Notes under the pieces: model-generated
What the model was told of the DNA's origin: nothing
The model's input: only the letters and a program-made list of their open reading frames with translations
The model's database searches: none
NCBI RefSeq assembly: GCF_007655135.1
Contig: NC_045129.1
Span: 18,822,274-18,886,273 of the forward strand
Direction of reading: 5' to 3'
DNA from: Punica granatum
Taxonomy: Eukaryota; Streptophyta; Magnoliopsida; Myrtales; Lythraceae
Length of the DNA stretch: 64,000 nt
Shown: positions 35,542 to 48,800 of the stretch, piece after piece
Layout of the letters: every line of letters begins with the position of its first letter
Numbering within the stretch: position 1 is the stretch's first letter
Program-made: the position numbers and the translations under genes

Positions 35542-38500
35542 TGTGCGCACCCGAATTTAATCTCGTCGGGGCACGCATGCGCGAAGCCTACGCAACGCGG
35601 CTTGGGAGTATCCACTTTCCCGGGGACGCGCGACGGACGCACGTGAGAAGGAGTCGCCACTTACTGTTTACGACCCATAGGTCGAGGGCCGTTGAGTCGC
35701 CCGGGTCTAGGAGTACAGGGTACACCTAAATGCTAAGGCAATGGTCATACGGAACCGAAAATTCCGAATTCGGGGGTTCTATTACGTGCGGATCTATATC
35801 CCGCATGCCCTTTCAGTACTCTAGTTTGCTAGGCTTGCCGTTTTGTTTTAGTTACCGCGTGATTTAGGGTTGCCCTTGACTCGCCCGTTTTGGCACCAGA
35901 TGAATTGATCAAGTTGGGCCAAGAACCCAAAAGGTGAGTAGGCTCGTTCGTCAAGGAATTGGTTCACTATCCTAACGTTTACAATTTGTCAAACCACGGC
36001 GGTCGACTCCCTGCGTGAACTGAAACCGCGAGTATTCGGGCTTACTCGTCTCTAGGCATTAATAGACCAACCTAACTGGTTCAACACTCGAACCTCTCGC
36101 TTGCCGATCGGGGATCCTTACAAATGAATGAATAGATGAACAAATACAATCCTCACAATGTACACTCGAATAATTACAGAATACAACTGAATAAAGTGAA
36201 TGGATCCCGATCGGTTTGCTTTGGGCCAATATTCCGCTCCGACTCACCGTGTGTTTTGAATGACCGATAAATAAATTAAGGCAACGCGGGCTCAAAGAGC
36301 CGGGGGTCGGGTCCAATCGAACCAACGGTTTGCAGGAGAATCGATTAGTTCCCCCTGTAACCGTTGGACTTATCGAGCTCTCGGGTCATATCTAAACACG
36401 TTTCACACATCCAATCCAAATTGCCTTCCACATAGGCCATATTTGGAGTGTGATAGTGACTCGAGGCTAGATCCCATTCCGCACTCGGGTTGCACGCACT
36501 CAGTGAGTTAGGAGGCGTTGGACCTCGTGTTCGGTAGTTTGGGGTGTTGTACCCCATGTATTACGTAACCTATGGGTTCGGACCCGAACCGCAACAAATT
36601 AACAAAAGCAAATGGAACACAGAAGAAAACTGATAAAACTGATGAAAAACAGACAAAAACTGATAAATACAGATAAATACAAACAAGTCGTATATTAGGC
36701 CGAATGTACGTGATTTAATCAGTTATTAACCGGGGTTGATTAGCAAACGATGTATCTAACCTAGGCAAACAAAGAGGTGGGCTGGGATATGGTTCTAAGC
36801 CAATTACATGTGTGATTTTGTTTTATAACTCTATTTCGTGAGGTGTCACTGTGGTTTCACCGAATTCGCCAAACCCGTATTTTGACTCTAGATTGGAATC
36901 TAGCATTCCGCCTATCCATTATCTAATGTTTGATTAAGCCAAATGCATGATTAATCCGGTTTTTCGTGTTTTGCAACAGAAATAAAATACTCACCACCGA
37001 ATTTACAGTAGGGAGATAGAAACACCAAAAGTGAACGGAATTGGCCGTGCGAATGAAACTCGCACCCGAACGGGTGGCCCTTTCCCGATCATAGATCGAG
37101 GTGTTTCCAACTCCCTAACGCCTAGGGTATCGGTGAATCACGAAATGACGGTTATGCCCTTGGATATTAAAATTGTGGTGTTTATGAGCAAATTGAAGAT
37201 CGCGTCACACGAAGAAGTCAAAGGGGGACTCACATGTCTTGACTCGAGCCGCCTCAAATCGGGCCCAGACTCGAGTCATCGCGCGCGAGTACTCGTTGGA
37301 CGTCAATTATATTCGTGTTATGTGTCTCGGTATTTTGAAATTGTGATCTTTTGAGAAAAAGGGCATTCTCGCCGTTCCGTGAACCATCGATGCATTTACG
37401 AATTAGTAATCAATTTATCCAATTATTTAGTCCAAGATGATTTAATTAACCGAATGATACGTCCCGTTTATCCCGTTTGTGAGATTCTTCAATATTTATT
37501 GTTCCATGTTGCGATTACGGTTTTAAGGGATGATATCCAAATCTAACATGTCCTAACAAGTAATAAACATGTGGAGAAACGATTAAAGGGAAGCGTAATT
37601 ATGAACAATTCCAAGGATCGACTTCGGAACAAAGGAGAGGCCAACCGAGAGTCCAATGAGGTCACGGATGATTCGGCCACCTCCCAAGGGTGAGTGGCCG
37701 AATACTCCTTGACCCGATTCGAGTTTCGGTGGGTCTTTCTCGTCGTTCCTAATCGCCCCTCTTGCATGAAACAAATAACGCACACGTGAGAATGACATAC
37801 ATTTCATTAAATCGATGTCAACACATCCCCGATTTGCACAAATAACGTAGGATACAATCGGAAAATAACATATTCATGGGATCAACGGACGAAATTAACT
37901 CGTTTAACGATGAACTCGGAAATAACCCACGGGAATCACACGGCCTCAAGGAGAAAGAGCCCTAGGGCTTCGGGCGGCCCAAGGAACCTCACGGCCCCCA
38001 TAGCAAGAGGGATGGCCGTGGGTTCCCTTGGGGCAACCGAACCCTCTGAAGCCTCTTTCTCTTAGATGCCGAGAGATTTCTTTCATTTAATCATTTTTAG
38101 CCACGGTTAGGGACCCCTTGAACGTGGACATGGCCTAATCGGGAAGGATGAGGTGATTATGGACCTAAGAGAGCCGAGAAGGCTCACGGCCCTCCCTCTA
38201 GGAGGCTCGGCTGAGAGGCTCATGGGCTCTTTTAAGTCCATACCCGTCTCATTCTCCTAGATCCGGACCACATCACGTTATGCATGCATGCTCTTACGGT
38301 ATATGGATGTGAATAATAAGAAATGAACGTGCGACGATGCATGGCATGCATGGGAACATCCGGATCTAAAAGGAAAACAACGTTTTCATGCATTCGAATC
38401 TTTCAACCGCATAAACATTTCATACAAACGAAAAATCGAGGATCTTAGCTTCTCTAAGTTGAAAAGAGGTGTTACCTAGCCTCGATGTACGAGGAAAAGA

Positions 38501-40534
38501 GTCGGGGAAGCGGCTGTGGGAGTCGCAAGACTCGGTTAGCGGCTACGGGTGAGCGACCCGAGAGGGAAGCAGCCGCGACAGCTCGAAGGGAAATGGGTTG
38601 GCACGCTTGCTCCAGCCACGGCACGGTGCGAGATCGGGCTCGTTGGACTCCTAAAAGATGGATCTAGACGTCCGTGGGTAGTCCCGAACGTGCCGAACGC
38701 GGGATAAACTTGAAACCGTGAGAGAAAGCTCGGTAAAGGAAAAGGGACCCGGTAAAGGAAAAACAAGTGGAACAGTGGTTGTGCATGGTGGATCGGCTCT
38801 CGGATCGTGACCACCTCTTCCCGGGGGAGGGTGAGGGTTGTGAGGAACCCTTTGAACATGATGGCACGACTCGCCAAGGTCGTGGAGCGAAATGGCACGT
38901 GTGGAGGGCACGGATGCACCCGGTTACCGGTTTCGGGACCCGACTCTTTGTGCGGGCAGAACGCAATGATGGAGGCTTCAAATGGAAAAACTAAGCCCGG
39001 AAATGGACTTACGGGGTGGGAAATATGTAGGCTAGGGAGTTTGGTGATTTTTGGTTTAAGTCGGGTCGGGTGGTTACCATAATACCGAGTGGTTTTCCGA
39101 TGATTTTGGCCGGTTTTGGCCTTGGCACGGGCTGGACGAAGGTGAGGGGGTGGGCTGGAGCTTGAGGGATTTTTTAGAGAGAGATTGGTTTGAGAGAGAA
39201 TGAAGTTGAAGAAGTGATTAAGGTTAATGATGGATGGGAACTTGTAGGCTAGCTTAATGGTGTGCTTTGATGATGTTAATTGCGGTTTTGGGGTTAATGG
39301 TGGGCTGCCGAAATCTTGAGGGAGGATTAGGGAGGGGTAAATGTCAAATGGAGTGTAGGGGAAGCAAGAGGATGGATGATGGGTGATCGGAAGTGATGGA
39401 TGTGTAAGAAGTGTAAGAAGAATTTGAATTTGTGGTGGGGGGAAGCTTTGAGCCGCCGGCCATGGGAGTTAGCCGTGGCTTATTGCGACTGAGCCGCGGC
39501 TTGAGGGATTGAGCCGTGGCTTGGTGTTGAGCCGCGGCTTGGTGGCTTGGCTTGGCTGAGCTGTGGGTCCCATTCGATTAAGAGAAAAGCCGGAAAAAGC
39601 TTGAGACTTGATTGAACGCGCATCCAATCTCCGATGTCCGATTAATTTATAGATTTGGAATGCTTAAACGAAGAGGATTTGAATGAGCCTAATATCGCCA
39701 TACGTCGTGTGAACGAATGTTCAGGTGACTCGGCGCCTTGAGAGTCGATTTTGCCCTGTTCGGACATTAGGAGTGGAGTTGAGCATCTCCGGTCCCCGAT
39801 TGCCCCTTGTACATCTTAATGTCCATTTCGGTGACTCTTTTGCCTCGTGTGGGATCATTGGCTCGTCGTTCTCGACCGAGGACCATTGGCCCGTTAAGAC
39901 CTAGGGACTTGTCACCGGGGCTTTCTCAGTATTCCCCGAATGTCTTGAGGCGTTCGGGGATCGCTGTGATCTCTCTTTTCTGTGGATGTGCCCTGAAGAT
40001 TCACCTGGAGGCGTTTGTGACCACTCAAACGTCCCTCGGGAGACCCTGTAGAGTTTCGAAATGTCATCTGAAGCTTGTTCCCCGACCCCGGTGGTCCCCG
40101 GGTGCCTGTAGGCCCGTTTTGGGGGGCCGTTTACTTGTCAGTGGATCGGGCCCCGAGAGCCCTGTCAGAAAAGGCGTCCGTGAGAGATCGGGGGGTCCCG
40201 GCTTTCGCGGGATGCCCCCGGAACGCGCCCGGACGTGTCGTTGGTCACTTTGGCACTGAGAAGGATTTTTAGAGCCCCATATTGGGCACCTTTCGGTGTT
40301 TCAGTGATTCGATGATGAATAGTGCCACAGTGCCGGCTCCGCTGTTTTTGGGGTTCCTTGTTTGTCTGTTCTTTTAACGGCTTTCCTCTGCCTTTTTAGT
40401 GCTCCCTGCTTTTCTCTTGTTATTCAAACTCTGTGCCCGCACATTCGCCTTCGATTTACCGATCGTGAATAGTGTCCGGAGCTTTGGTCGGAAGTCCTCT
40501 GTCGGAGCCGGTGGACCAAAATGGGGTGCTGACA
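35542..40534 (-). repeat. 3' LTR of element B
   Basis: Plus-strand ends are TGTGCGCACCCG and GGGGTGCTGACA. It belongs to a subfamily distinct from C. It lacks the 200-bp tandem repeats and the TATAAAA seen in C: the aligned place near 39240-39255 reads GGAACTTGTAGG, so the minus strand has CCTACAAG. Short ORFs here are repeated in the other LTR and carry no known domain. Confidence 0.9.
38474..38494 (-). promoter_or_regulatory. Conserved LTR hairpin and donor-like site (B 3' LTR)
   Basis: CCTCG (38480-38484) and CGAGG (38490-38494) flank ATGTA; on the minus strand CTAG|GTAACA follows. Confidence 0.45.
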
Positions 40535-40548
40535 GCTTGCCCCTCTTT
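40535..40548 (-). promoter_or_regulatory. Polypurine tract of element B
   Basis: Minus-strand AAAGAGGGGCAAGC abuts the LTR start, identical to that of C. Confidence 0.8.
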
Positions 40549-40744
40549 GGTTGCGTGCTCGATTAGAGGAGGTGACCAAAGATCATGAGAAGCATCCATT
40601 TTTGGTCCCGGTGACCGCCTTATTGTCACTCCCTGTGGTAGCTCTCCCCTCCGCGTTGGATACTTAGGGAGGATGCAAAAGTGCCTGAACCTGTCACAGG
40701 GTAACCAATATGGTTGAGAAGCGAAAATTATGAAATATAGATGA

Positions 40745-41300
40745 GGGTCCTAGGCCCGCATGACGGTACGTGAAGGCCGAGGCTCGTGAAAAGCAGTAGA
40801 TCCCTAGGCCGAAACCCGTGGAAAGCAGTAAATCACTAGGCCGAAGCCCGTAGAAAGCAGTAAAATTAGTAGGCCGAAACCCGTGGAAAGCAGTAAAATT
40901 ACTAGGCTGAAGCCCATGGAAAGCAGTAAATCACTAGGCCGAAACCCGTGGAAAGCAGTAAAATTACTAGGCCGAAGCCCGTGGAAAGCAGTAAAATTAC
41001 TAGGCCGAAACCCATGGAAAGCAGTAAATCATTAGGCCGAAGCCCGTGGAAAGCAATAAAATCAGTAGGCCGAAGCCCCTGGAAAGCAGTAAAATCACTA
41101 GGCCGAAACCCGTGGAAAGCAGTAAAATTACTAGGCCAAAGCCCGTGGAAAGCAGTAAAATCACTAGGGCGAAGCCCGTGGAAAGCAGTAAAATAACTAG
41201 GCCGAAGCCCGTGGAAAGCAGTAAAATTACTAGGCCGAAACCCGTCGAAAGCAGTGAAATCACTAGGCCGAAGCCCGTAGAAAGCAGTAAAATCACTAAA
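40745..41300 (+). repeat. Minisatellite of ~33-bp units (~16 copies)
   Basis: Each unit joins TAGGCCGAAGCCCGTGG to AAAGCAGTAAAATTAC, with variants such as CCGAAACCC and TAAATCAC. Since 33 is a multiple of three, ORFs with an 11-residue period appear on both strands (40948-41306 and 41488-41000); these are consequences of the repeat. AAAGCAGTAAAT also occurs once near the PBS of B (about 45739). Confidence 0.93.
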
Positions 41301-44300
41301 GTGTAGGGAAGGTAGAGATAGGGATCGATGCTAGGTGGCATCGCACGGTGCTGGGGGGCGGATTGCTCCGTCCTGAATCGAAATTGTATTCGGGTGACGT
41401 GAAGTGCCATTCGTTGCTTTCCTGAACTGGAATCAAGTGGACTCCCTATAGTGCCCTCCATTCGGTTCGAGGTCGCGATCTTCTGCATGAGTCAATCGCA
41501 TGTCCGTCAAGGAGGAGATGCCCCTTGGGGTTCCATGCGTATCTGCAGAGAAGAGCATAACTCTTCGTTAGTCCTGTGGACAGTGGTGCGCGCTAAGTGT
41601 ACAGGGCTGATGTTGTCCCAAAGGTGTTGATCTGCTGTAGATTGGCGTTGCTGCTGCGATGAAGGTGCTTCGTCGATGCTTTGCCCTTGGGGTGGCGGTG
41701 TGTTTGATCTGTCGGAAGCCGTCTTTGTTGCTGGGGCGATTACTCGTTGCTCTGCCGGATGTCAGCTCTGTCGCAGTGGCGATTGTAGTTCGCTGGGGAT
41801 GCTCCGGTCGTGCAATGAGGGACTCGAGCTCTGGGGTAGAGTGCCTACGTATCCCGAGGGGTCGGAAATCAGAGTCCGCCGTAGTTCTTGCGTTTGTTGT
41901 ACCTGCGATCTTCACATCATTAGTAAGTCATGGGATTACTAGCGATTTGTAAGCACAGGTAAAAGGAAGTGTTTGCGCGCATGCTCTTCAGTTTCGGGTC
42001 GCTTGGGCGACCCGTTAAGAGTTTTTGCTTTGGTGATGCAAATGGGATCCCGTTTTCGAAGGCCTAAATGTGAGGCCTCCGGGGTTCCTGTTGGCCTTGC
42101 ATGGGCATATCGAGACGTTCTCAAAGGTGCCCAAGCGGTTCTATCGGTTGTTCGACGCGCCTGCGAGCTTGGGACCCTTCTCATCAGGGTGCCGTAGGGC
42201 GGCTGCATTTGTAACCCGCATGGGGAATTTCTGTTCAAATTTGGTTAGACCTCGGTCTAGTCATTTCCAGAGTGTTATGACTAGACTCCCGGAAAGAAAC
42301 GTCTAGGATTTTGGCTTTGTGGTAGCCGATTGAAGGGTAGCTGTGACCCGTTCTGGAGTTGTGTAATGACAAAGAGAAAAGAGAAAGCTTGGGGAGCACA
42401 TTGCCCCAGGCTAAAAGGATACACGGATTCACGCCTGCAGCGAGATGTACCCCCATCTTCCTTCATCCTTATGTTGTGTAGGTTGTACCGAACTGCTTGG
42501 ACTGTATATTCAGTTGCCCACTGTGCTTGAGGAAGGTTCGCTCTTGGACGGTTGAATGGTATTGGAGAGCTGATTGAGGATCGTGTTGGAATTTGATAAA
42601 TTGGCCACTTCCCTTGGGGATCCCTTGTCTGCACGATGGGTGAGAAACTAGGGGGCAATTTTATCTATTTCTCGTTTTGCTCTCCTTTTGATACGGTCAC
42701 CCGCCTCGGAGCCGCACCTCTCAACCTAAAGGGGAAGAGCTCTCCTTTTGCCACAACCGCCCCAAAGGGTTTCCGGTCGTGCCTCTCTTTTACCCTAGCT
42801 TTTGCCTAGGCTGCTCCAAAAGGGGTTTTTGACCTAGCGGGCTCGATTCTTTTATCTCTAGAGTTTGCAAGAGCGAAGGGTTCGAAGGATTCAACCTCCA
42901 AATGCATTGTTTTCTGTCTCCGTCGAGGAGTTGTATCTGCTGCTTCCCTTTTTGTCGGGGTTTGTTGATTCTTAGGATTGACGGTGCCGGAGTTTTAAAT
43001 CTCGGCGGTGCCTTGTTTTGTTCATTGGCTGGTTTTTCCCGCGTCTTTTCTTTCTCTCTTCATTGGCGGGTTTTTCCCGCTTCTTTTCGCTCTATTTTTT
43101 TTCTTGCAGCTGAGGTTTGTTTTGGTGCCCCGTGTCTTTGTTTGAAACTCCTCGACTTTGCATCGCCGAGGTCGCTTTGGTGTGCTTCGCCTCGTGGAGA
43201 CTTGTTGTGTGTTGCTAGCCCTATTTTGTGAGGACCGGCTTTCTTGGAAGTCTGACTCTCGTGCATTCGAAAGCTGAACTTCGTATCATTTGCCCTTGCA
43301 AGCATTACATGTGAACTTCCCCTATTGTCTAGGAAAAGAAGATGTCAAATTGCCCCATGTGGAATAGGGAAACGAGGTTGCCTCGGTGCGAATGTTGAAC
43401 GGGGATGCCCCAGTCTTCATTTGTTGAAATGGCCCATGGAAGGCGCCTTGTGCGATCATTGTCCCCAATCATATCTTGCTATTTCAGCAGTACATGCCTC
43501 TTGGATGGTGAACGCTGCTAAAGTCGCTGAATATTCGAGGAAGACGGTTGTATTGATGTTGGGCGATTCGCTCGATTGTCCTCGTCTTCGACTTCATAGG
43601 GGGTACCTCATCGTTGGACACCTCCCTCGTCAAAGTATAAGGAAAGGGTCCAAGACAAGTTCTCGGGGAAGCGTGAACTCGCGCATCGCTCTTCGCCTGT
43701 GGTCAATGTACTCCTGTGAAGGATGACAAAGAAGACAATGCATTAGGCGATTATGCGGGGGGGATATGTGGTAAGAAATATGAGGTGGTCCCATGGGAAA
43801 ATCCCTTTTTGTCCCACCCGCGACCCATGGGGTGCCGCGTACAGACAACATTTGTTTTCGGGAATCTGGTCATCACCACTCTGGAGTGGTCAGACCGTGA
43901 CTGAGGTCACATAAGCATATTTTCCCTAATTGTGAGTAGGCCAGCGCAGCTATCCTAGGGAAGGCTCGAGGAGCCGGGTCCCATGAGGACAGGCGAGTCA
44001 AACAGGTCCAAAAGAACTAATAGGGCATCGCAAAGACTGTCCTAATGCTCAATTGAAGGATTTGTTCATGCCGGGAAATCATTTGTGGGAATGCATTTAA
44101 ATTAAAGCAAAAGAGAGTTTAAAGAAGAGTGCATGTTGCCCCAGTTGCTGGTTGATGGCCACAGCGGAGGGTGGGCAGGGATCATTCCCCGGTAGGAGAT
44201 GTGATCGTGCTAGTGACTTTCGCGGCGGGTGGGCAGGGTCATGCTCTGTTCGTCGGAGTTGTTGCCTATGATCTTTTGTGGAGGGAGGGTTGGGATTTGG

Positions 44301-45796
44301 TGTCGAAGTTTCAAGGTGTTGGATGGGAAGCGTTCATTGTCCTGATTGTGGTCGTTCAAGGTTCAAGTTGCCTTCTTGTCAGTTATTTCCTGCAATGGGA
44401 AGAGGAAAATCAATGAAGGAACAAGAACTATTCGTAATTTGAATGCAACTGCGTAAGGGAGCGAACTGGCCCGGTAGGCGTCATGCAAGCACACTGAGAG
44501 ACATGCACAAGGAGTGTCGAGGATGCGTGCATGGGCAAGGTAGGGGTGTGCTCACACAACGCAGAAAGGGCACGCTCAGTTGTGCTGATGGAAGCACTTG
44601 TAGCATAGAGGGACGTGTGCTCAACCATGTAATGACATAATCGATTGCACGGGATTAATGGGGAGTTAGTGTTGCTTGGATGGTTGGCCCTTGAGCTGCT
44701 GATCGTCTCGCCGTGGAGGAAGGGTGAGGACCACGAGAGGTCCACCTGCAAAGGCGGTCACAACTTTGTCTACCGTGTGGTAGTGTTAATTGTCGTGTAA
44801 AACAGTAAATGGAAATTTTCAAAGCACAATGCAAATTTTGTAAAATAGAGCCTTAAGCTGATTTGCCACCACACTCGGGGTTTGAGCGAGCGCAGCCTCG
44901 GAAAGCACCGGTTCTAGGTGAGGGCCTTGCGGAGATATCTATCCTAGAGTGCATGTGTGGGCCTCCTCGAGCCCTCTTCCTAGACCTCTCCAGGGCGGCG
45001 TTCGCTCAAGCAAGCTCCTGACCGCATCTCTGCATCTTGGCACGGGTATGGGAGAGCTCCCTCTAAGGTGGTTGGCCGGCGAGTTCTTCATCTCTCAGCG
45101 ATCTCTCAATGATTAAACCTAGTGTTGATGAGGTCGATCATGTTGTCTCGGAATATATGCCATTCGCATTTTGTGGCTGGTCGGTGAGGTCCTCGTGTGT
45201 TGGCGGACTCTGTCGAGGCGCAGACAGGAGGCCGAGCAAGGCGTCCCTTACCAAGACGACAGGAAAATCCGCTTAGGACTCGTCAACATGAATGACATCC
45301 TAATTTTTGAAAATTGCATGATGCATGTGTGCGAAGAGAGTAAATGCCCACGGCTTAATAGAAATTACATGTACATCGCTCTTGAAATGGAAAAGACTCA
45401 AATGGCTTGCAGGCCGACTCGATGGACTGTTGTCGGAGTCGGGTTGAAGGCCTGCATGGAGGCATAACACGATGCATGGTTTGGTGCTACAGGGACCATG
45501 CTATCTATGGATGGGGGCTCCCGACTCAAGGGTGTGAAATCCTTGAAATCGAGCGAGGATCTTTGGGGGCCAGTTCGGTGGCATAGCCTACTCGATTCGT
45601 TCCCTTACTCGGAACCTCTGACTAACATAGCTTCCTACTTTGGCGCCCGTGGGATTTCGGACGAGGTACCTAAAGCTAGCATGATATACAATGCATGCAT
45701 GAAATAAATGTGCGTACGTAAATAAGCGGTAAACAACGGAAAGCAGTAAATGAACAAGCAAGCAAGCAAACAAGATTGAGCCCAAACCCTCTAAAC

Positions 45797-45814
45797 TCCC
45801 CAGTGGAGTCGCCA
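45797..45814 (-). promoter_or_regulatory. Primer-binding site of element B (tRNA-Arg type)
   Basis: Minus-strand TGGCGACTCCACTGGGGA lies three bases from the end of the 5' LTR, identical to the site of A. Confidence 0.78.
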
Positions 45815-45817
45815 AGC

Positions 45818-48800
45818 TGTGCATACCCGAAATTAATCTCGTCAGGGCACGAATGCGCGAAGCCTACGCAACGCGGCTTGGGAGTATCCACCTTCCCGGG
45901 GACGCGCGACGGACGCACGTGAGAACGAGTCGCCACTTACTGTTTACGACCCGTAGGTCGAGGGCTGTTGAGTCGCCCGGGTCTAGGGGTACGGGGTACA
46001 CCTAAATGCTAAGGCAATGGTCATACGGAACCGAAAATTCCGAATTTGGGGGTTCTATTACTTGCGGGCCTATATCCCGCACGCCCTTTCAGTACTCTAG
46101 TTTGCTAGGCTTGCCGTTCCGCGCGATTTAGGGTTGCCCTTGACTCGCCCGTTTTGACACCGTAAAGTCGATGAATTGATCAAGTTGGGCCAAGAACCCA
46201 AAAGGTGAGTAGGCTCGTGCGTCGAGGAATCGGTTCACCATCCTAACGTTTATAGTTTGTCAAACCACGGCGGTCGACTCCCTGCGTGAACCGAAACCGC
46301 GAGTATTCGGGCTTACTCGTCTCTTGGCATTAATAGACCAACTTAACCGGTTCAACACTCGGACCTCTCGCTTGCCGATCGGGGATCCTTACAAATGAAT
46401 GAATAGATGAACAAATAAAATCCTCACAATGTACACTCGAATAATTACAGAATACAACTGAATAAAGTACATGGATCCCGATCGATTTGCTTTTGGCCAA
46501 TATTCCGCTCCGGCTCACCGTGTGTTTTGAATGACAGATAAATAAATTAAGGCAACGCGGGCTCAAAGAGCCGAGGGTCGGGTCCAATCGAACCAACGGT
46601 TTGCAGGAGAATCAATTAGTTCCCCCTGTAACCGTTGGACTAATCGAGCTCCCGGGTGATATCTAAATACGTTTCACACATCCAATCCAAATTGCCTTCC
46701 ACATAGGCCATATTTGGAGTGTGATAGTGACTCGAGGCTAGATCCCATTCCGCACTCGTGTTGCACGCGCTCAGTGAGTTAGGAGGCGTTGGACCTCGTG
46801 TTCGATGGTTAGGGGTGTTGTACCCCGTGTATTACGTAACCTATGGGTTCGGACCCGAACCGCAACAGATCAACAAAAGCAAATGGAACACAGAAGCAAA
46901 CTGATAAAACTGATGAAAAAAGACAAAAACTGATAAATACAGATAAATACAGACAAGTCGTATATTAGGCCGAATGTACGTGATTTAATCAGTTATTAAC
47001 CGGGGTTGATTAGCAAACGATGTATCTAACCTAGGCAAACAAAGAGGTGGGCTGGGATATGATTCTAAGCCAATTACATGTGATTTTGTTTTATAACTCT
47101 ATTTCGTGAGGTGTCACTGCAGTTTCACCGAATTCGCCAAACCCGTATTTTGACTCTAGATTGGAATCTAGCATTCCGCCTATCCATTATCTAATGTTTG
47201 ATTAAGCCAAATGCATGATTAATCCAGTTTTTCGTGTTTTGCAACAGAAATAAAATACTCCCCACCGAATCTACAATAGAGAGATACAAACACCGAAAGT
47301 GAACGGAATGGCCGTGCGAATGAAACTCGTACCCGAACGGGTGGCCCTTTCCCGCTCATAGATCGAGGTGTTTCCAACTCCCTAACGCCTAGGGTATCGG
47401 TGAATCACGGAATGACGGTTATGCCCTTGGATAATAAAATTGTGGTGTTTATGAGCAAATTGAAGATCGCGTCACACGAAGAAGTCAAAGGGGGACTCGC
47501 ATGTCTTGACTCGAGCCGCCTCAAATCGGGCCCGGACTCGAGTCATAGCGCACGAGTACTCGTTGGATGTCAATTCTATTCGTGATTCGTGTTTCTTGGT
47601 ATTTTGAAATTGTGATCTTTTGAGAAAAAGGGCATTCTCGCCGTTCCGTGAACCATCGATGCGTTTACAAATTAGTAATCAATTTATCCAATTATTTAGT
47701 CCAAGATGATTTAATTAACCAAATGATACGTCCCGTTTATCCCGTTTGTGAGATTCTTCAATATTTATTGTTCCATGTTGCGATTACGGTTTTAACGGGT
47801 GATATCCAGATCTAACATGTCCTAACAAGTAATAAACATGTGGACAAACGATTAAAGGGAAGCGTAATTATGGACAATTCCAAGGATCAACTTCGGAACA
47901 AAGGAGAGGCCAACCGAGAGTCCAATGAGGTCACGGATGATTCGGCCACCTCCCAAGGGTGAGTGGCCGAATACTCCTTGACCCGATTCGAGTTTCGGTG
48001 GGTCTTTCACGTCGTTCCTAACCGCCCCTCTTGCATGCAACGAATAACGCACACGTGAGAATGACATACATTTCATTATATCGATGTCAATACATCCCCG
48101 ATTTGCACAAATAACGTATGATACACTCGGAAAATAACATATTCATAGGATCAACGGACGAAATTAACTCGTTTAACGATGAACTCGGAAATAACCCACG
48201 GGAATCACACGGCCTCAAGGAGAAAGAGCCCTAGGGCTTCGGGTGGCCCAAGGAACCTCACGGCTCCCATAGCAAGAGGGATGGCCGTGGGTTCCCTTGG
48301 AACAACCGAACCCTCCGAAGCCTCTTTCTCTTAGATGCCGAGCCATTCCCTTCATTTAATCATTTTTAGCCACGGTTAGGGACCTCTTGAACGTGGAAAT
48401 GGCCTAATCCGGAAGGATGAGGCGATTATGGACCTAAGAGAGCCGAGGAGGCTCACGGCCCTCCCTCTAGGAGGCTCGGCCGAGAGGCTCATGGGCTCTT
48501 TTAAGTCCATACCAGTCTCATTCTCCTAGATCCGGACCACATCACGTTATGCAGGCATGCTCTTACGGTATATGGATGTGAATAATAAGAAATGAATGTG
48601 CGACGATGCATGGCATGCATGGGAACATTCGGATCTAAAAGGAAAACAACGTTTTCATGCATTCGGATCTTTCAACCGCATAAACATTTCATACAAACGA
48701 AAAATCGAGGATCTTAGCTTCTCTAAGTTGAAAAGAGGTGTTACCTAGCCTCGATGTACTAGGAAAAGAGTCGGAGAAGTGGCCGTGGGAGTCGCAAGAC

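Larger units (their letters stand above)
40535..45817 (-). other. Internal region of element B, non-coding
   Basis: From the 3' LTR side it holds the polypurine tract, a unique block (40549-40744), a 33-bp minisatellite (40745-41300), and long blocks homologous to C (41500-44280 with 31430-33950; 44480-45320 with 34690-35541). A PBS-proximal block (45320-45817) is homologous to C at 50745-51256. A possible splice acceptor on the minus strand (CCCATTGCAG|G, at 44390-44392) matches that in A. None of the ORFs shows a retrotransposon domain. Confidence 0.82.

Noticed and set aside
40948..41488. ORFs on both strands with an 11-residue period (ESSKITRPKPV and LLLSTGFGLVI)
   Set aside because: They are produced by the 33-bp repeat, whose length is a multiple of three; no domain or flanking conservation.
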